From NCBI GenBank assembly GCA_000827495.1, contig KN817562.1, positions 49,037 through 113,036 of the forward strand: DNA of 64,000 nucleotides, in the 5' to 3' direction. Shown here piece after piece: positions 22,105 to 31,904 of the stretch. Below the pieces are notes generated by a model, which saw only the letters and a list, made by a program, of their open reading frames with translations, did not search any database and had not been told where the DNA came from. Every line of letters begins with the position of its first letter. The stretch's first letter is position 1. Source of the stretch: Hypholoma sublateritium FD-334 SS-4 (lineage: Eukaryota; Basidiomycota; Agaricomycetes; Agaricales; Strophariaceae). A program made the position numbers and the translations under genes.

Positions 22105-24610
22105 CAAGCTTCGCCCGCCGCCGCTCGCGAGTCGCGATTTCAAGATCGACCAGTGCACGCTCTCCATCAACAGTAGGCTCCTGATCGAGGACGCCGAGAT
22201 AGAACTCATACACGGTCAGCGTCGGTATGGCCTTCTCGGTGAGATTGGCTCGGAAAATGTGCGTTTAAGAACAATTTTCATGTATTCTTCGCTGATATCG
22301 TGCAGTTGACGCTCCTCCAATCTATCGCCAAGCACGAAATTGAAATCCTGCGGCACATCGATCTCTACACTGTCGACGATGACGCGGAGCCCTCATACGT
22401 CAACGCTGTCGACTTCACCGTAGCCTCTGCCAAGGTGAAGGCCGCACCTCTGGAAGGCTACATCGAAGAGATATCTATCTGACGGCGACGATCAGGCTCT
22501 CTATATTGCTTACGAGAAGCTGGAGGAGCATGACCTCGCCACTTTCGAGATACAAGCTAGTAGCATTCATGCATGTTGCCCTCGCCCGTGTCCCCGTCAT
22601 CAAGTTGTACCCCATTTTCGCCTCCTCGACTGGTCACTTGGATTTCGGATCCATGGTCTGGTTTGAGGTGTATCTTGCCTTCCACCTTCAATCACCCACA
22701 TTCCCAGAATTCTTGAAATCCATCTGCACGAACATCATGGATCACATCAACCACAAACTCGTCACTACGCCGGCAGCTACTCCGCCTACCTCAAGACACA
22801 AACAGAGAACGACGTCAACCCAATTCAGGCCTGCCATAAGCCATAGGAGGAAGTTTCCCCTGTCGAAAAGTGCGTCCTACGCTGATTGATCTCGTCCTCT
22901 GATCTGATCCCTATTTAGTGTCATCGCATCCGCCCCACAAGACCATCGAGAAGCTGGAATAATTGAGAAGATCGTGGCTAGCAAGACCCCACGCTTCCAC
23001 TTCGAGGATGCGCACAAGCGTGCCCCACTCATCATCGTTTTCGACGACGTCTCATTTAGCTAGGACTACCTATACGAGCACATCTAGTCCGTTATCGTTC
23101 GCTCTACTGGCCCCACGAACCGTGGTCCCCTCATCGCCATCCACGGCTTGAACGGAAACACCACGTCCACCAAGCTCCATCTCATCACATACGCGCTCCA
23201 GCGCTCCGCCGCTACCGTTTCTAAGCACAACGCTCTCAAGCTCGTCAAGTTCCCCAGCACTCTGCGGACCGTACGACAAGTCACCCGTCGAGTACTTCCA
23301 GGCGCTCCTCTAGCAGAAGTTGCCCGAGAAGGACATCATGGCGTGGCACGCGTAGCTCGGCCGATTGGGGCGGTGTTCGCGCAACTGATGCTTATATCTT
23401 ATTCCTTGATGGGCCCACGAATCATTTGGATATAGAGTCCATTGATGCGCTCGTGCAGGTGGTTCGAGGGTGGTCTTATCGTGTCGCAGGCCTTCCGTGC
23501 GTGTTGCTTTTCCTCATCCTTCGTGGTGCGCGACTGATTTCACTTTGCCCACGCAGGTCTCATCAGCCAGTTTGCCGAGGATCTGTGAGAAGTCGCTAAC
23601 AAGACGGTCATCAACTTGACGAAGAAGGACATACGTTTCAACTTCGAGGACGACGCGCACTAGCTCCCCCCGTCCATCATCGCCTTCGACGACGTCGCGA
23701 TCGCCTACTCAGGCAGGAAGGAGGATCATCTCTACGTGCACATCTCCTTCGGTATCGAGTGCGTCTTCGCTCCGCCCATCTCCCGCGTACTATACTGACC
23801 CTACGAAGGGCGGACTCGCGCATTGCCATCCTCGGCCGTAACGGAACTGGCAAATCTACCCTCCTACACCTCATCACCGGCGTGCTGCAGCCCTCCGTCG
23901 GCACCGTGTCCAAGCACAATGCGCTTATAGTCGCCAAGTACTCCCAGTACTTACTCCGCCGACCAGCTCCCGTACTACAAGTCACCCATCGAGTATTTCC
24001 AGGCGCTCTTTTCCCAGAAGTTGCTCGAGAAGGACATCATGGCGTGGCGCGCTCAGCTCGGTCGTTTCGCTCTCTCTGGCGCGCACCAGACTGCGCCGAT
24101 CAAGCAGTTGTCCGATGGTCTGAGGAATCGCGTTGTGTTCGCACAGCTGGCGATGGAGCACTCTCATATGTTGTTGCTTGATGAGCCAACGAATCATTTG
24201 GACACGGAGTCGATTGATGCCCTCGCGCAGGTGATCAATGAGTTTGAAGGTGGTGTCGTTATCGTGTCGTATGACTTCCGTGCGTGTTGCTTTTCCTCGT
24301 CCTTCGTAGCGCGCTGCTGATCTCCCTTTCCCCACGCAGGTCTTATTAGCCAGGTCGCGGAGGATCTCTGGGAGGTCGCCTACAAGACGATCATCAACCT
24401 GACGAAGAAGGATATCAGCATTATCGATTACAAGAAGAAAATGATCAAGCAGAGTGCGTCTACTTCTATCCTCGTACTCTCCTCCGTTACGATTGTATGG
24501 CCACATATGCTAATGATCTTGATTATCTGTAGCTAATGATGCGTTCGACTTTCTCGAAGACAGTCACTCGGGGCCGCAAGGACGCGCGCACCGCCGGCCT
24601 GCACGGTAGC
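22105..24610 (+). pseudogene. Decayed ABCF ATPase (ARB1/GCN20-like) with introns retained
   Basis: In several frames the plus strand spells the ordered landmarks of a soluble twin-ATPase ABCF protein, a family acting in ribosome biogenesis or translation. In order: SRDFKID and GQRRYGLLGEIGSEN (a ruined first Walker A, 22120-22260), an intron, LTLLQSIAKHEIEI with HIDLYTVDDDAEPS, AYEKLEEHD, CTNIMDHINHK, SAYLKTQTENDVN, then two versions of the second ATPase half. The better one (from about 23633) has the intact P-loop [33 protein letters not shown] and [11 protein letters not shown]. Many stops and frame changes (for example EDL*EV near 23590 and a shift near 23950) exclude a functional product. 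GT-AG introns still sit between the fragments, so this is a decayed gene copy and not a processed one. A working copy presumably exists elsewhere. Confidence 0.8.
22999..24415 (+). repeat. Tandem duplication of the second ATPase half of the ABCF remnant
   Basis: Unit 1 (about 22999-23632) and unit 2 (about 23633-24415) both run from a RFxFEDxAH block through the AFDDV strand, the P-loop region, the EPTNHLD region and LTKKDI. Unit 1 has internal deletions. Both keep the same intron, beginning GTGCGTGTTGCTTTTCCTC and ending CCACGCAG before a GTCTyATyAGCCAG exon start. The junction LTKKDI directly followed by RFNFED marks the breakpoint. Confidence 0.75.
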
Positions 24611-25163
24611 CCCGTGGTCGTGCCGCTACCTAGATTCATATATGCATACTTCACTTCACTTGGGATCAGGATTTGGGTTATGCAGGAACGGCGCTGGCAA
24701 AGTTGCATAATTATGTTCCATGTTCTCATAGAACTCGCGTACTGGCAACACGGTATTAAGTCAAGATTCTTGGATAACTTCGCTGTCGGATACTATATTG
24801 ATTTCTCCACTATCGATCCCCAATTATCGAAACAACACTGAACCAGACTGAACCCGCGCGGTCGCAACTCGCCAGCGCATGGCACGTGCGTAATAAGGCC
24901 CTGCGGCTCTTGCCGGCTTATTTTCACCGTATTTCTGCCTCGATATCATCTTTGTCCCAACCATCAATCAAGTTACAGTGTTCGTCAGAGGTGAGTTCTA
25001 CCCACCGCGTATTTTTACAGCCCAATATTCAGCTATACCCTCTGTAGTGCTCGCTAAAACGCAGCTGCAGCTGCTCAAATTTCAATAGACCGAGTACAAC
25101 AGGTGTGTACTGATTGCGCTTGTCTGTGTACTTACAACTAAGTACTTACAGTATCGAACAAAT
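24611..25163. other. Intergenic, upstream of F-box gene 2
   Basis: Nothing recognisable beyond possible promoter sequence of the following gene. Confidence 0.45.
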
Positions 25164-26639
25164 ATGGGCCATGTGAACGACTTCCCGGTTGAGATTATAT
25201 CTCTTATATTTCGGCAGACTTGGGAATTGTACCAGCTCGATGCTCCGCAAGGCAAGAAGAATCCCCACTGTATATTTCCATTCAACGCTGCGACTGTCTG
25301 CGCTCTCTGGTTGAACGTCCTCAAATCTCAACCTCAATACTGGAAATGTGTCACGTTCGACGTTGCGAACGACCCAACTCCCTTTCTCGATACCCTCGGG
25401 CTATACACTGGGGGTGATATTGACGTTCGTGTCGTTTCCAGCAGGATATATAGTGCCACAGAATCGCAAGAGAAATGCAGAGTCCAGAAGATATTCACTC
25501 ATCTGCAGCCGTACCTTTCCATCTGTGGTGTCATTGAGTTCGATCTGGCCTTCCAATCTTCCTTGCCCTCTTCCGCAGACATTCTCACGCATCGCATTCC
25601 CCGTCTTTCGTCCCTGTCGCTTCATTGTAAAATGCATAACTGTGACGACAACAGCCTCGAGATCAAGATCGACAAGGACAAAGTATCACGGCAGGGAAAC
25701 TTCCGGGATTCCATATTCCCTTCCTTGAAACGACTCTCCTTGACGGGATACTCTTTTGTGGAGCTATATCAGTTGGGTGAGGGGTGGGCCGAAATCCCCA
25801 TGATGAGTCGTCCGGCATCGACGTTACATGTGTCTGTAAAACACTTCAAATGCCACAAGCGTGGTCACTGGGACAACAGCGGAAGTCGATCGCTCAACGC
25901 TCTTTTGAAAACCATCGCCTTTGGGTCCAGGTATAAACTCTGCGAGTTAGTGCTTACAGATATCTCTATCGATTATCGCCCCACAACGGATCACTATCCA
26001 CCTGATATTCCATTCACTAGCGTCAAATTCAAGGATGTCTCGCGCAACTTTCTATCTGCCTTCTTTGCATCCTTCTCTGCCGACGGGCGGCAGTTAAACA
26101 CAATCCGTTTCGAGGGCTGTTCCATCCCGCATATACCAAATTGCGCATGGACACAGACATCTACGCTCATCATTGTACGTACCTCTTTCCGGAAGGCCCA
26201 CTCGTCCAGCTCGCGCATCGAAGAGCCCCTGGACGACAGTCTGTACAACGCAGTTTCTGCATTCCAACCGGAGAATCTGCAGCTGGATTCCTGTGAAGAA
26301 TTAAACGACGCATTCTTCGACTGGCTCTGCGACGAGCTGGGAGATCTCCCAGGGTGGGGACTGAGGAACCTCAGTATCAAAGACTGCAAGGGGTTCACCG
26401 CGCATGCCCTGTGCAACTTTGTCCGGCATCGCAATGCGCAAAGCTTGGATTCGGAGGATGACGATCTCCATCCAATCAGTGGTCTATCTGTAGAGGGGGG
26501 TCGGAATGCTTTGTTGACTAAGGCTGATGCGCAGTGGTTTCGATGGGCTGAGAATAATATTGACGTCGATTGGACTGTCTCCAACGCGGGTGAATTGGGC
26601 GAGAATTATCTAACTAATTTCCATACATTGGGCGAGTAA
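25164..26639 (+). CDS. F-box protein, long, intronless (copy 2)
   Basis: A 491-codon single-exon frame. Residues 4-22 (VNDFPVEIISLIFRQTWEL) form the first F-box helices, and FPFNAATVCALWLNVLKSQP continues the domain. Family knowledge: the F-box contacts Skp1 in an SCF ubiquitin ligase and the C-terminal part binds substrate. The remainder shows repeating leucine-rich strands (for example LKRLSLTGYSF, LQLDSCEELND, LRNLSIKDCKGFTAHAL), an LRR-like receptor region. It is a paralogue of the gene at 10657, sharing the FPFN block, ANDPTPFLDT, the LSLTG repeat and the CKGFTAHAL/CADFTSEGL block near the end. Target unknown. It sits between the ABCF remnant and the ARM-like remnant. Confidence 0.8.
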   Translation: MGHVNDFPVEIISLIFRQTWELYQLDAPQGKKNPHCIFPFNAATVCALWLNVLKSQPQYWKCVTFDVANDPTPFLDTLGLYTGGDIDVRVVSSRIYSATESQEKCRVQKIFTHLQPYLSICGVIEFDLAFQSSLPSSADILTHRIPRLSSLSLHCKMHNCDDNSLEIKIDKDKVSRQGNFRDSIFPSLKRLSLTGYSFVELYQLGEGWAEIPMMSRPASTLHVSVKHFKCHKRGHWDNSGSRSLNALLKTIAFGSRYKLCELVLTDISIDYRPTTDHYPPDIPFTSVKFKDVSRNFLSAFFASFSADGRQLNTIRFEGCSIPHIPNCAWTQTSTLIIVRTSFRKAHSSSSRIEEPLDDSLYNAVSAFQPENLQLDSCEELNDAFFDWLCDELGDLPGWGLRNLSIKDCKGFTAHALCNFVRHRNAQSLDSEDDDLHPISGLSVEGGRNALLTKADAQWFRWAENNIDVDWTVSNAGELGENYLTNFHTLGE

Positions 26640-27100
26640 ATATAAACGTAATTCGCTATATTATATGCAGTCGAAAATAATGAGAGCGTCAGTTAGTTTC
26701 GCGTATAAGTATGTACAGTGCTCGCCATTGCCGGAAGAGCGCATACCCATCGGCTTCGCGCACGTAGTGCCTTTCCGGGCGTCCGCATATACATGCGTTG
26801 CGTCGAATTATAAGTTGCGGGAAAGGTTTATCGTACTTGGATTTGTTCTCGCAGGGCGCAAGGGTACGATGGACGGCGGGTTATCTATATTGCCATTGAG
26901 AAGAGCAAATATATTAGCGCTACCGTGTAGTCGATCCAATGGTAGCCACAAGGCGGCTCCGCCGCGTATCCATATCCTTGCCGCATTCCATACGCATCGT
27001 ACATATCACTGCGATCACGCAGAAACATCGTGTGTGTGTAGACTGTTCTGCAGAGAATAGATACAGCAGTGGGATTAGAGGAAGATATACACACTTTCCG
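26640..27100. other. Intergenic
   Basis: Spacer after F-box gene 2. The open frame 26665-27060 has no domain and is not supported. Confidence 0.45.
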
Positions 27101-27769
27101 CTATCCAGTGGGTCCCACTGTTCACTCCTTCGCACCCAGCGCCTATTCCCAGCCGCGCCTATTCCCAGCCACTACAGCGCCACCTCCTCGCGCCGCACGA
27201 TATCGCGCGCCCCCGTTCCCGCGTCTGCGCCGCCCGTACCGAGCATCCGCGATCCGCCCAGGGCCGAGTACAGCACCCCACACTCCACCCGCCGTCGTAT
27301 CGCGCAGCACCCGCCCCACACGGCACCCACCAACACTTCGAACCCATGCTCCGCCATCGCCTGCACCACCCCAAGGAACATCCTGTCCACCGGCCGCGCG
27401 ACAATGATGTGCCCCGAGCTCTCGACGAACTACACGTCCAGCCGGCACCGAACGATCGCAATCATGCGCTGCTCCACCCCCAGGCAACCTCACCGCGGCG
27501 AAGCTTCCATGCGCCGCGCCTGTCCCTAACGGGGCGGGTGCTGGAGCGCAGGGCCCTACTCGACGGCGCGCTGCAGTGCGCTGAGCACATCCGCACTCGC
27601 CGTCCCCGTGGGCGCTCCGGGTCGCCCTTCCCCGGTGTGGGCACACACCGCGCCGCTAGAACCGCAGCACCATCCAGCCTGGCGGTGAGCGCGGCGAGCA
27701 CAGCTGGAGCGGCGCACATGATGGTGTATACGCCAGTCGGCCCTATCGCGAGATCCGCCAGAGCAGCAG

Positions 27770-28590
27770 CGCCGGCGACGGCTGAGGACGGCGTGCGCAG
27801 GGTGGTACCAAAGAGGGGGAGGGGGATGAGGGCCAGCGCGATCCTATCCTCGTTCTTGGCGAAGTTCCACACGTGTTCGTACAGCGCAGCGCAGGTCGAG
27901 GTCGGTGAAGGATTTGTAATCTTCAGTACGTAGTCCACATTAACGACTGGACGCGAGGCGAGGTACGAAGAAAACTCACGCACGCAGTTCGCTTGATCCA
28001 CACCACACCACATCATGCTCCGCCTCCGCGCGCTCCGTGTGCACGAGGTTTGTCACCGCCCAAAGCGCGCGGGCCCGCAGCGGTGCGTCGTCCCACACGC
28101 TCCACAGTTCCACTAGACGCTGAAGCGCGGCTCCCCCGGAGGAGATCTTATACACCATGCAGACCGATTGCGAGATTCGCGCGAGTCGCGGCGGGGTGGA
28201 GAGCGGCGTCGCGTGAGGATGGTGTGAACGGGGCGAGGCGGAAGAGGGGGTCGATGAGCAGCGCGCGGGGGGGGAGAGGACGAAGGACAGCACGATCCCA
28301 TCCGCTTTCTAAGAGAGGTTCTACATGTAGTTCGATGCGTGTTCGTTCAGCGCAGGTCGAGGGCGGCGAGGAATCTGTAAGCTGCAGTACATAATCCAGA
28401 TTAACGCCTGGACGCGAGACACGCAGAAAACGCACGCACGCAGTCCGCCAGACCCACACCGCATCGCACCATGCTCCTCCCCCGCGCGCGCCTTGCGTCC
28501 GCGGTTCTGCACCACCCACAGCGCCCCGACCCGCAGCGATGCGTCGTCCGACACGCTCCACAGTTCTACAAGTCGCAGAAGCAGAATTCC
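27770..28590 (-). repeat. Direct tandem duplication, about 456-bp period
   Basis: Anchors recur at constant spacing: CGCACGCAG at 27979 and 28435, GCTCCACAGTTC at 28099 and 28555 (both 456 apart), and GCAGGTCGAGG at 27891 and 28352 (461 apart). Each unit encodes the ARM-like block on the minus strand. Confidence 0.8.
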
Positions 28591-29897
28591 CCGGCGAGGA
28601 GCTGGCCGCATAGATCAGCGGGTGCATAGTCAAAGGCGGGCGGAGGAGGGGACGCACCACCTTTTAACATGCAGCCGAGAGCGCCCCACCCAGCACCCGT
28701 ACAGAAAGCCCCCTCACCTCCCACGTCTCTGCGAGCCACCCCATCCCTGCAGCACTGCCCGGAGACGAAGTCGCACCAGACCCGGAGCGCGCACCGCCCC
28801 CGAAGCGGACAGCGCGCGGCGACCACCCCACCTCAGCACAATGCGGGAATCCGCGCCAAGCCCAGGGTGATGCAGAACGCTGAGTCCGATTCATCGCGCC
28901 ATAGCGCGCACCGACGTGCGAGGTATTCTCCCGAGACGGACGGAAAGACGTCAGGAGATGGGGTGGGCACGCGCCGCCGGATGTCGTCTGATGCGGGCTG
29001 GAGGGAGGCGACGGCTGTTAGGGTGGTCTGTAACAAAAAAAAAGAGGGAAGATTCAGACAACGAAAAAGGCGGGATTTCAGGAAGCGCATCCCACGGAGC
29101 CTGCGTGGCGGGACCGTCTACCACCCCCAGTTGGGAGGCGCAGCTTCCCCCAATCCCAGAGAGAGCGTAAACGCGCCGAGGACAGCGAGGCAAGCGGGTT
29201 CGCGCAGTTGGTGGTCGTCCGCGAGGTGATTGCCTTATCTACTTACTCCGTTAGATTAGAAATTAAGATGGAATAAAGAAACTTACGAAGTACGAAACGC
29301 GCAGCACACGCGCATGCGCTCCACGAGCCGGGGCAGGGCCCGCGGCTCACAGCGTTGAGCAGTGTGCGTCCCCATTTCCTCGAGGGTAGGCGGTGCGGCG
29401 GGGGTAGCGCCTCCTCTAGAGATGTACGTGTGTGCGCCCTGTGGATTGTCGGAATGTAGACGTGGGACTGCGACAAGCCGGCGGAGTGGGAGGGGAGACG
29501 ACGGACGCAGCAGGGGGCCGTGGAGAGAGCGTGGCGTGTCGGCTATACGGCGGGACGCATGTGCAAATGCCTGAAGACGGGTGGATTAGTTGATTTTACA
29601 TAGGCAGGCGACGACCGGTACCTTAGGCGAGCGCCTCCTTGAAAATGGAATAGTCGTTCTTCGTATTCAACGGAAGCGGGTCTACGTATTGTCAAGAAAA
29701 TCTCTGTCAAAGAAAGCGACAGCGGAACGTACCATTGCTGCACGGGCTTTCGTGGGTGAGGGCGGCGAGCGCATATAATCTGGGACATCGATTATTATGC
29801 GCTGAGCAGTGAGACGGAACAAGGACGCACCTTGTCATCGATCGCGGGATCATATAACAGGACCATCAGCGACTTCGCGACGGCGAGGACGGCGACT

Positions 29898-30790
29898 GTC
29901 GTGTTCTGCCCGCGCGAACCAGCGGGCGTCTGCTGGGGGTTGTGGGCGACCCCGCTCAGGTGGTGCCTTCTGCGCGCCGAGGAGAGGGCGGAAGCATTGC
30001 GAGAAGTCGCGCGACGGCGGTCGCGGTGGGCGATGTCGATGAAGGCGTGAGGGGCAATGTTGCAGTCGAGGGCGAGGGCGGGGCTGACAACGGCGCAGGC
30101 AGCCTCTGCCATGAGAGCCGGGTTGGGGAGAGCATCAGTCAGGCTGGTGGAGGTCAGGCGGGCCGACGCCGCGTCGGGCGAGGGCGGGACGTACACGGCG
30201 CATACTGGCGGGCGTCTGCAGGGAGCTGGAGCGCTGTGCAGTCGAGGGCGAGGGCGTGGCTGGCAACGACGCAAGGAGCAGGCTCTGCTGGCCGGCGAAC
30301 GTCGTGTTCTGCCCGCGGGACTGGCGGGCATCTGCTGGGGGTTGTGGGCGACCCCGCTCAGGTGGTTCCTTCCGCGCGCCGAGGAGGAGAGGGCGGAAGC
30401 GTTGCGAGAAGTCGCGCGACGGCGTTCGCGGCGGTCGATGAGGGCAAGAAAGGCGATGTTGCAGTCGAGGGCGAGGGCGGGGCCGGCAACAACGCAAGGA
30501 GAAGCCTGTGCCGTGAGGGCTGGGGCGGCCGCGTCGGGCGAGGGCAGGATGTACACGGTGGAGTTGGCGGGCGACGCCGCTCAGGTGGTGCCTTCCGCGC
30601 GCCGGGGGGAGGGGCGGAAGAGATGGGAGAAGTCGCGCGGAGGGAAATGAGGGCATGCATGGCGGTGTTGAAGTCGAGGGCGAGGCTGGCGACGAGGTGG
30701 GCAGCCTCTGCTGTGAGGGCGGGGACGAGGCGAGGGCGGGGTTGGGGTGAGCATCGATCAGGCTGGTCGAGGTCAGGTGGGACGAGGTGG
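29898..30790 (-). repeat. Three imperfect direct repeats in GC-rich DNA
   Basis: GACCCCGCTCAGGTGGT occurs at 29948 and 30350 and, with one change, at 30573 (periods 402 and 223). GTCGTGTTCTGCCCGCG precedes the first two at 29898 and 30300. GCGTCGGGCGAGGGC is at 30171 and 30531, and a CAGGCTGGTsGAGGTCAGG block near 30139 and 30759. Probably repeats of the same decayed minus-strand gene. Confidence 0.8.
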
Positions 30791-30870
30791 CAGCAGGAAA
30801 GTGGTGCGCGACGTACGCGGCGAGGGGGACTAGGTCCTAGGATAATGTCGCCTTGGTCTATGGGTCGCTG

Positions 30871-31569
30871 ATGACGGCGCTGAGGCGTCCGACGCTGATC
30901 GTCATCGTCGTCGACTACCAAGGGGTCGTGGGACCATCGCGGCCCGGGGCTTACCGCGACCTTGCAGCATGAGAAAGGGCTCGGCTGTGACGCGATGAGG
31001 AACTTCCGGGCTTTTTTGGGCGCCGCGGAGCGCGGCCGAGGCGGTGAAGGTCAGAGGAGGCGAGGTGCGTGGGCAGATACACGCGCTTATGGGTATCGGA
31101 CGGTGGAGCGTACGGCGAAGCGAGGGCCTGTGCGCGCTACAGGGAACACCGCGTTGGACATCGGCGGATGCCGCACGGTGAAGAGTTAAATCTGGGAGGC
31201 ATATGCTGCGCGGAGTATAGTATGCCACGTACCAGAGAATGAAAGCCAGGGGAGGAGCTTTATGCATCGCGATCCGGGCGTGTCGCCATGTACAGACCTG
31301 AACGCGCTGGAGAGTGCGCGCGGGCGGAGTTGAGAAAATTCGTACTGACTGACAGTTGACTGACAGGTAAAGATCGTGAATAAGTGTCCATGTAAATGAT
31401 AATTCATAGCTGAGATCGGTGGAGGGAAAGATGCGGCGCGGCCGCAGCGGGCTACCCATCGCGCTGAATGAGAAAACCCAGCGTAAAAACCTGTTATCGC
31501 TGCAGACACGATTGAACAATACACTCCAAACGAGAATTACAACCCGTGCTCTGTATTCAAATATTTATG
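30871..31569. other. GC-rich intergenic
   Basis: No gene supported. A 205-codon minus frame (30902-31519) has no domain and lies in sequence where long chance frames are expected. Confidence 0.4.
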
Positions 31570-31730
31570 GTTCAATATAATGCGCCGAACGCGTGAGCGC
31601 ATGTCCTGGTGTCGGGATGCGGGCGGGCGCTTGCCGCGGGTGCACGGACCGCGACCGGGACATGACGTCACTAGAACAGATTACGTGGCCTCGACGTTAG
31701 TCGCTTCGCCTCACTGTATGCGTGCCACAG
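31570..31730 (+). repeat. Unclassified GC-rich repeat family, 5' end, plus copy 1
   Basis: Order of landmarks: TTCAATATAATGCG (31571-31584), GCGTGAGCG, GTCGGGATGCGGGCG, GTGCACGG, TGACGTCA (31663-31670), GATTACGTGGCCT (31679-31691) and GCTTCGCCTCACTGTATGCG (from 31703) followed by TGCCACAG. The same string appears inverted at about 53.0 and 58.9 kb and in part at 41.7, 49.6 and 50.7 kb. The downstream boundary is unclear. Confidence 0.65.
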
Positions 31731-31859
31731 TGCTCGTTCTCCAGCTATGTCATGCCGACTTTCTATGGTCGTGTCGGTTGGCCATCGCGCGTAGCCGCCG
31801 AAGCTCTCAACACTGCGCGTCGGGCTTTTCGCATAAAACCTGTTGCTTGTCGGTGCGTT

Positions 31860-31904
31860 CACTGCAACTCGAACGCGTATACTATATGCGTTCGAGTTGC
31901 AGTG
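31860..31904. repeat. Perfect 17-bp inverted repeat (hairpin)
   Basis: CACTGCAACTCGAACGC (31860-31876) is followed after 11 bases (GTATACTATAT) by its exact reverse complement (31888-31904). It could form a cruciform, an RNA hairpin, or a protein-binding site. Confidence 0.8.

Larger units (their letters stand above)
27101..30870 (-). pseudogene. Decayed ARM/HEAT-like repeat gene sequence
   Basis: Read on the minus strand, scattered frames carry helical-repeat signatures: LQRLVELWSVWDDAPLRARAL followed by WAVTNLV (28130-28060), which fits armadillo consensus well, its copy LRLVELWSVSDDASLRVGALW (28580-28510), AVLAVAKSLMVLLYDPAIDD (29890-29830) and, across a possible intron (GTGCGT...CCCAG), YALAALTHESPC (29770-29730). 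Frame shifts break each stretch; for instance the WAVTNLV frame ends shortly after EHDVVWCG while the next segment (CVREFSSYLASRP) is in another frame. Such repeats form protein-binding solenoids. I cannot name the gene, and its ends are arbitrary. High GC makes long spurious frames on the other strand, which I ignore. Two internal duplications are listed separately. Confidence 0.45.

Noticed and set aside
29942..30871. 309-codon plus-strand frame
   Set aside because: It lies opposite the minus-strand ARM/HEAT-like peptides, consists of Gly/Ala/Arg-rich repeats produced by the tandem duplication, and has no recognisable domain.
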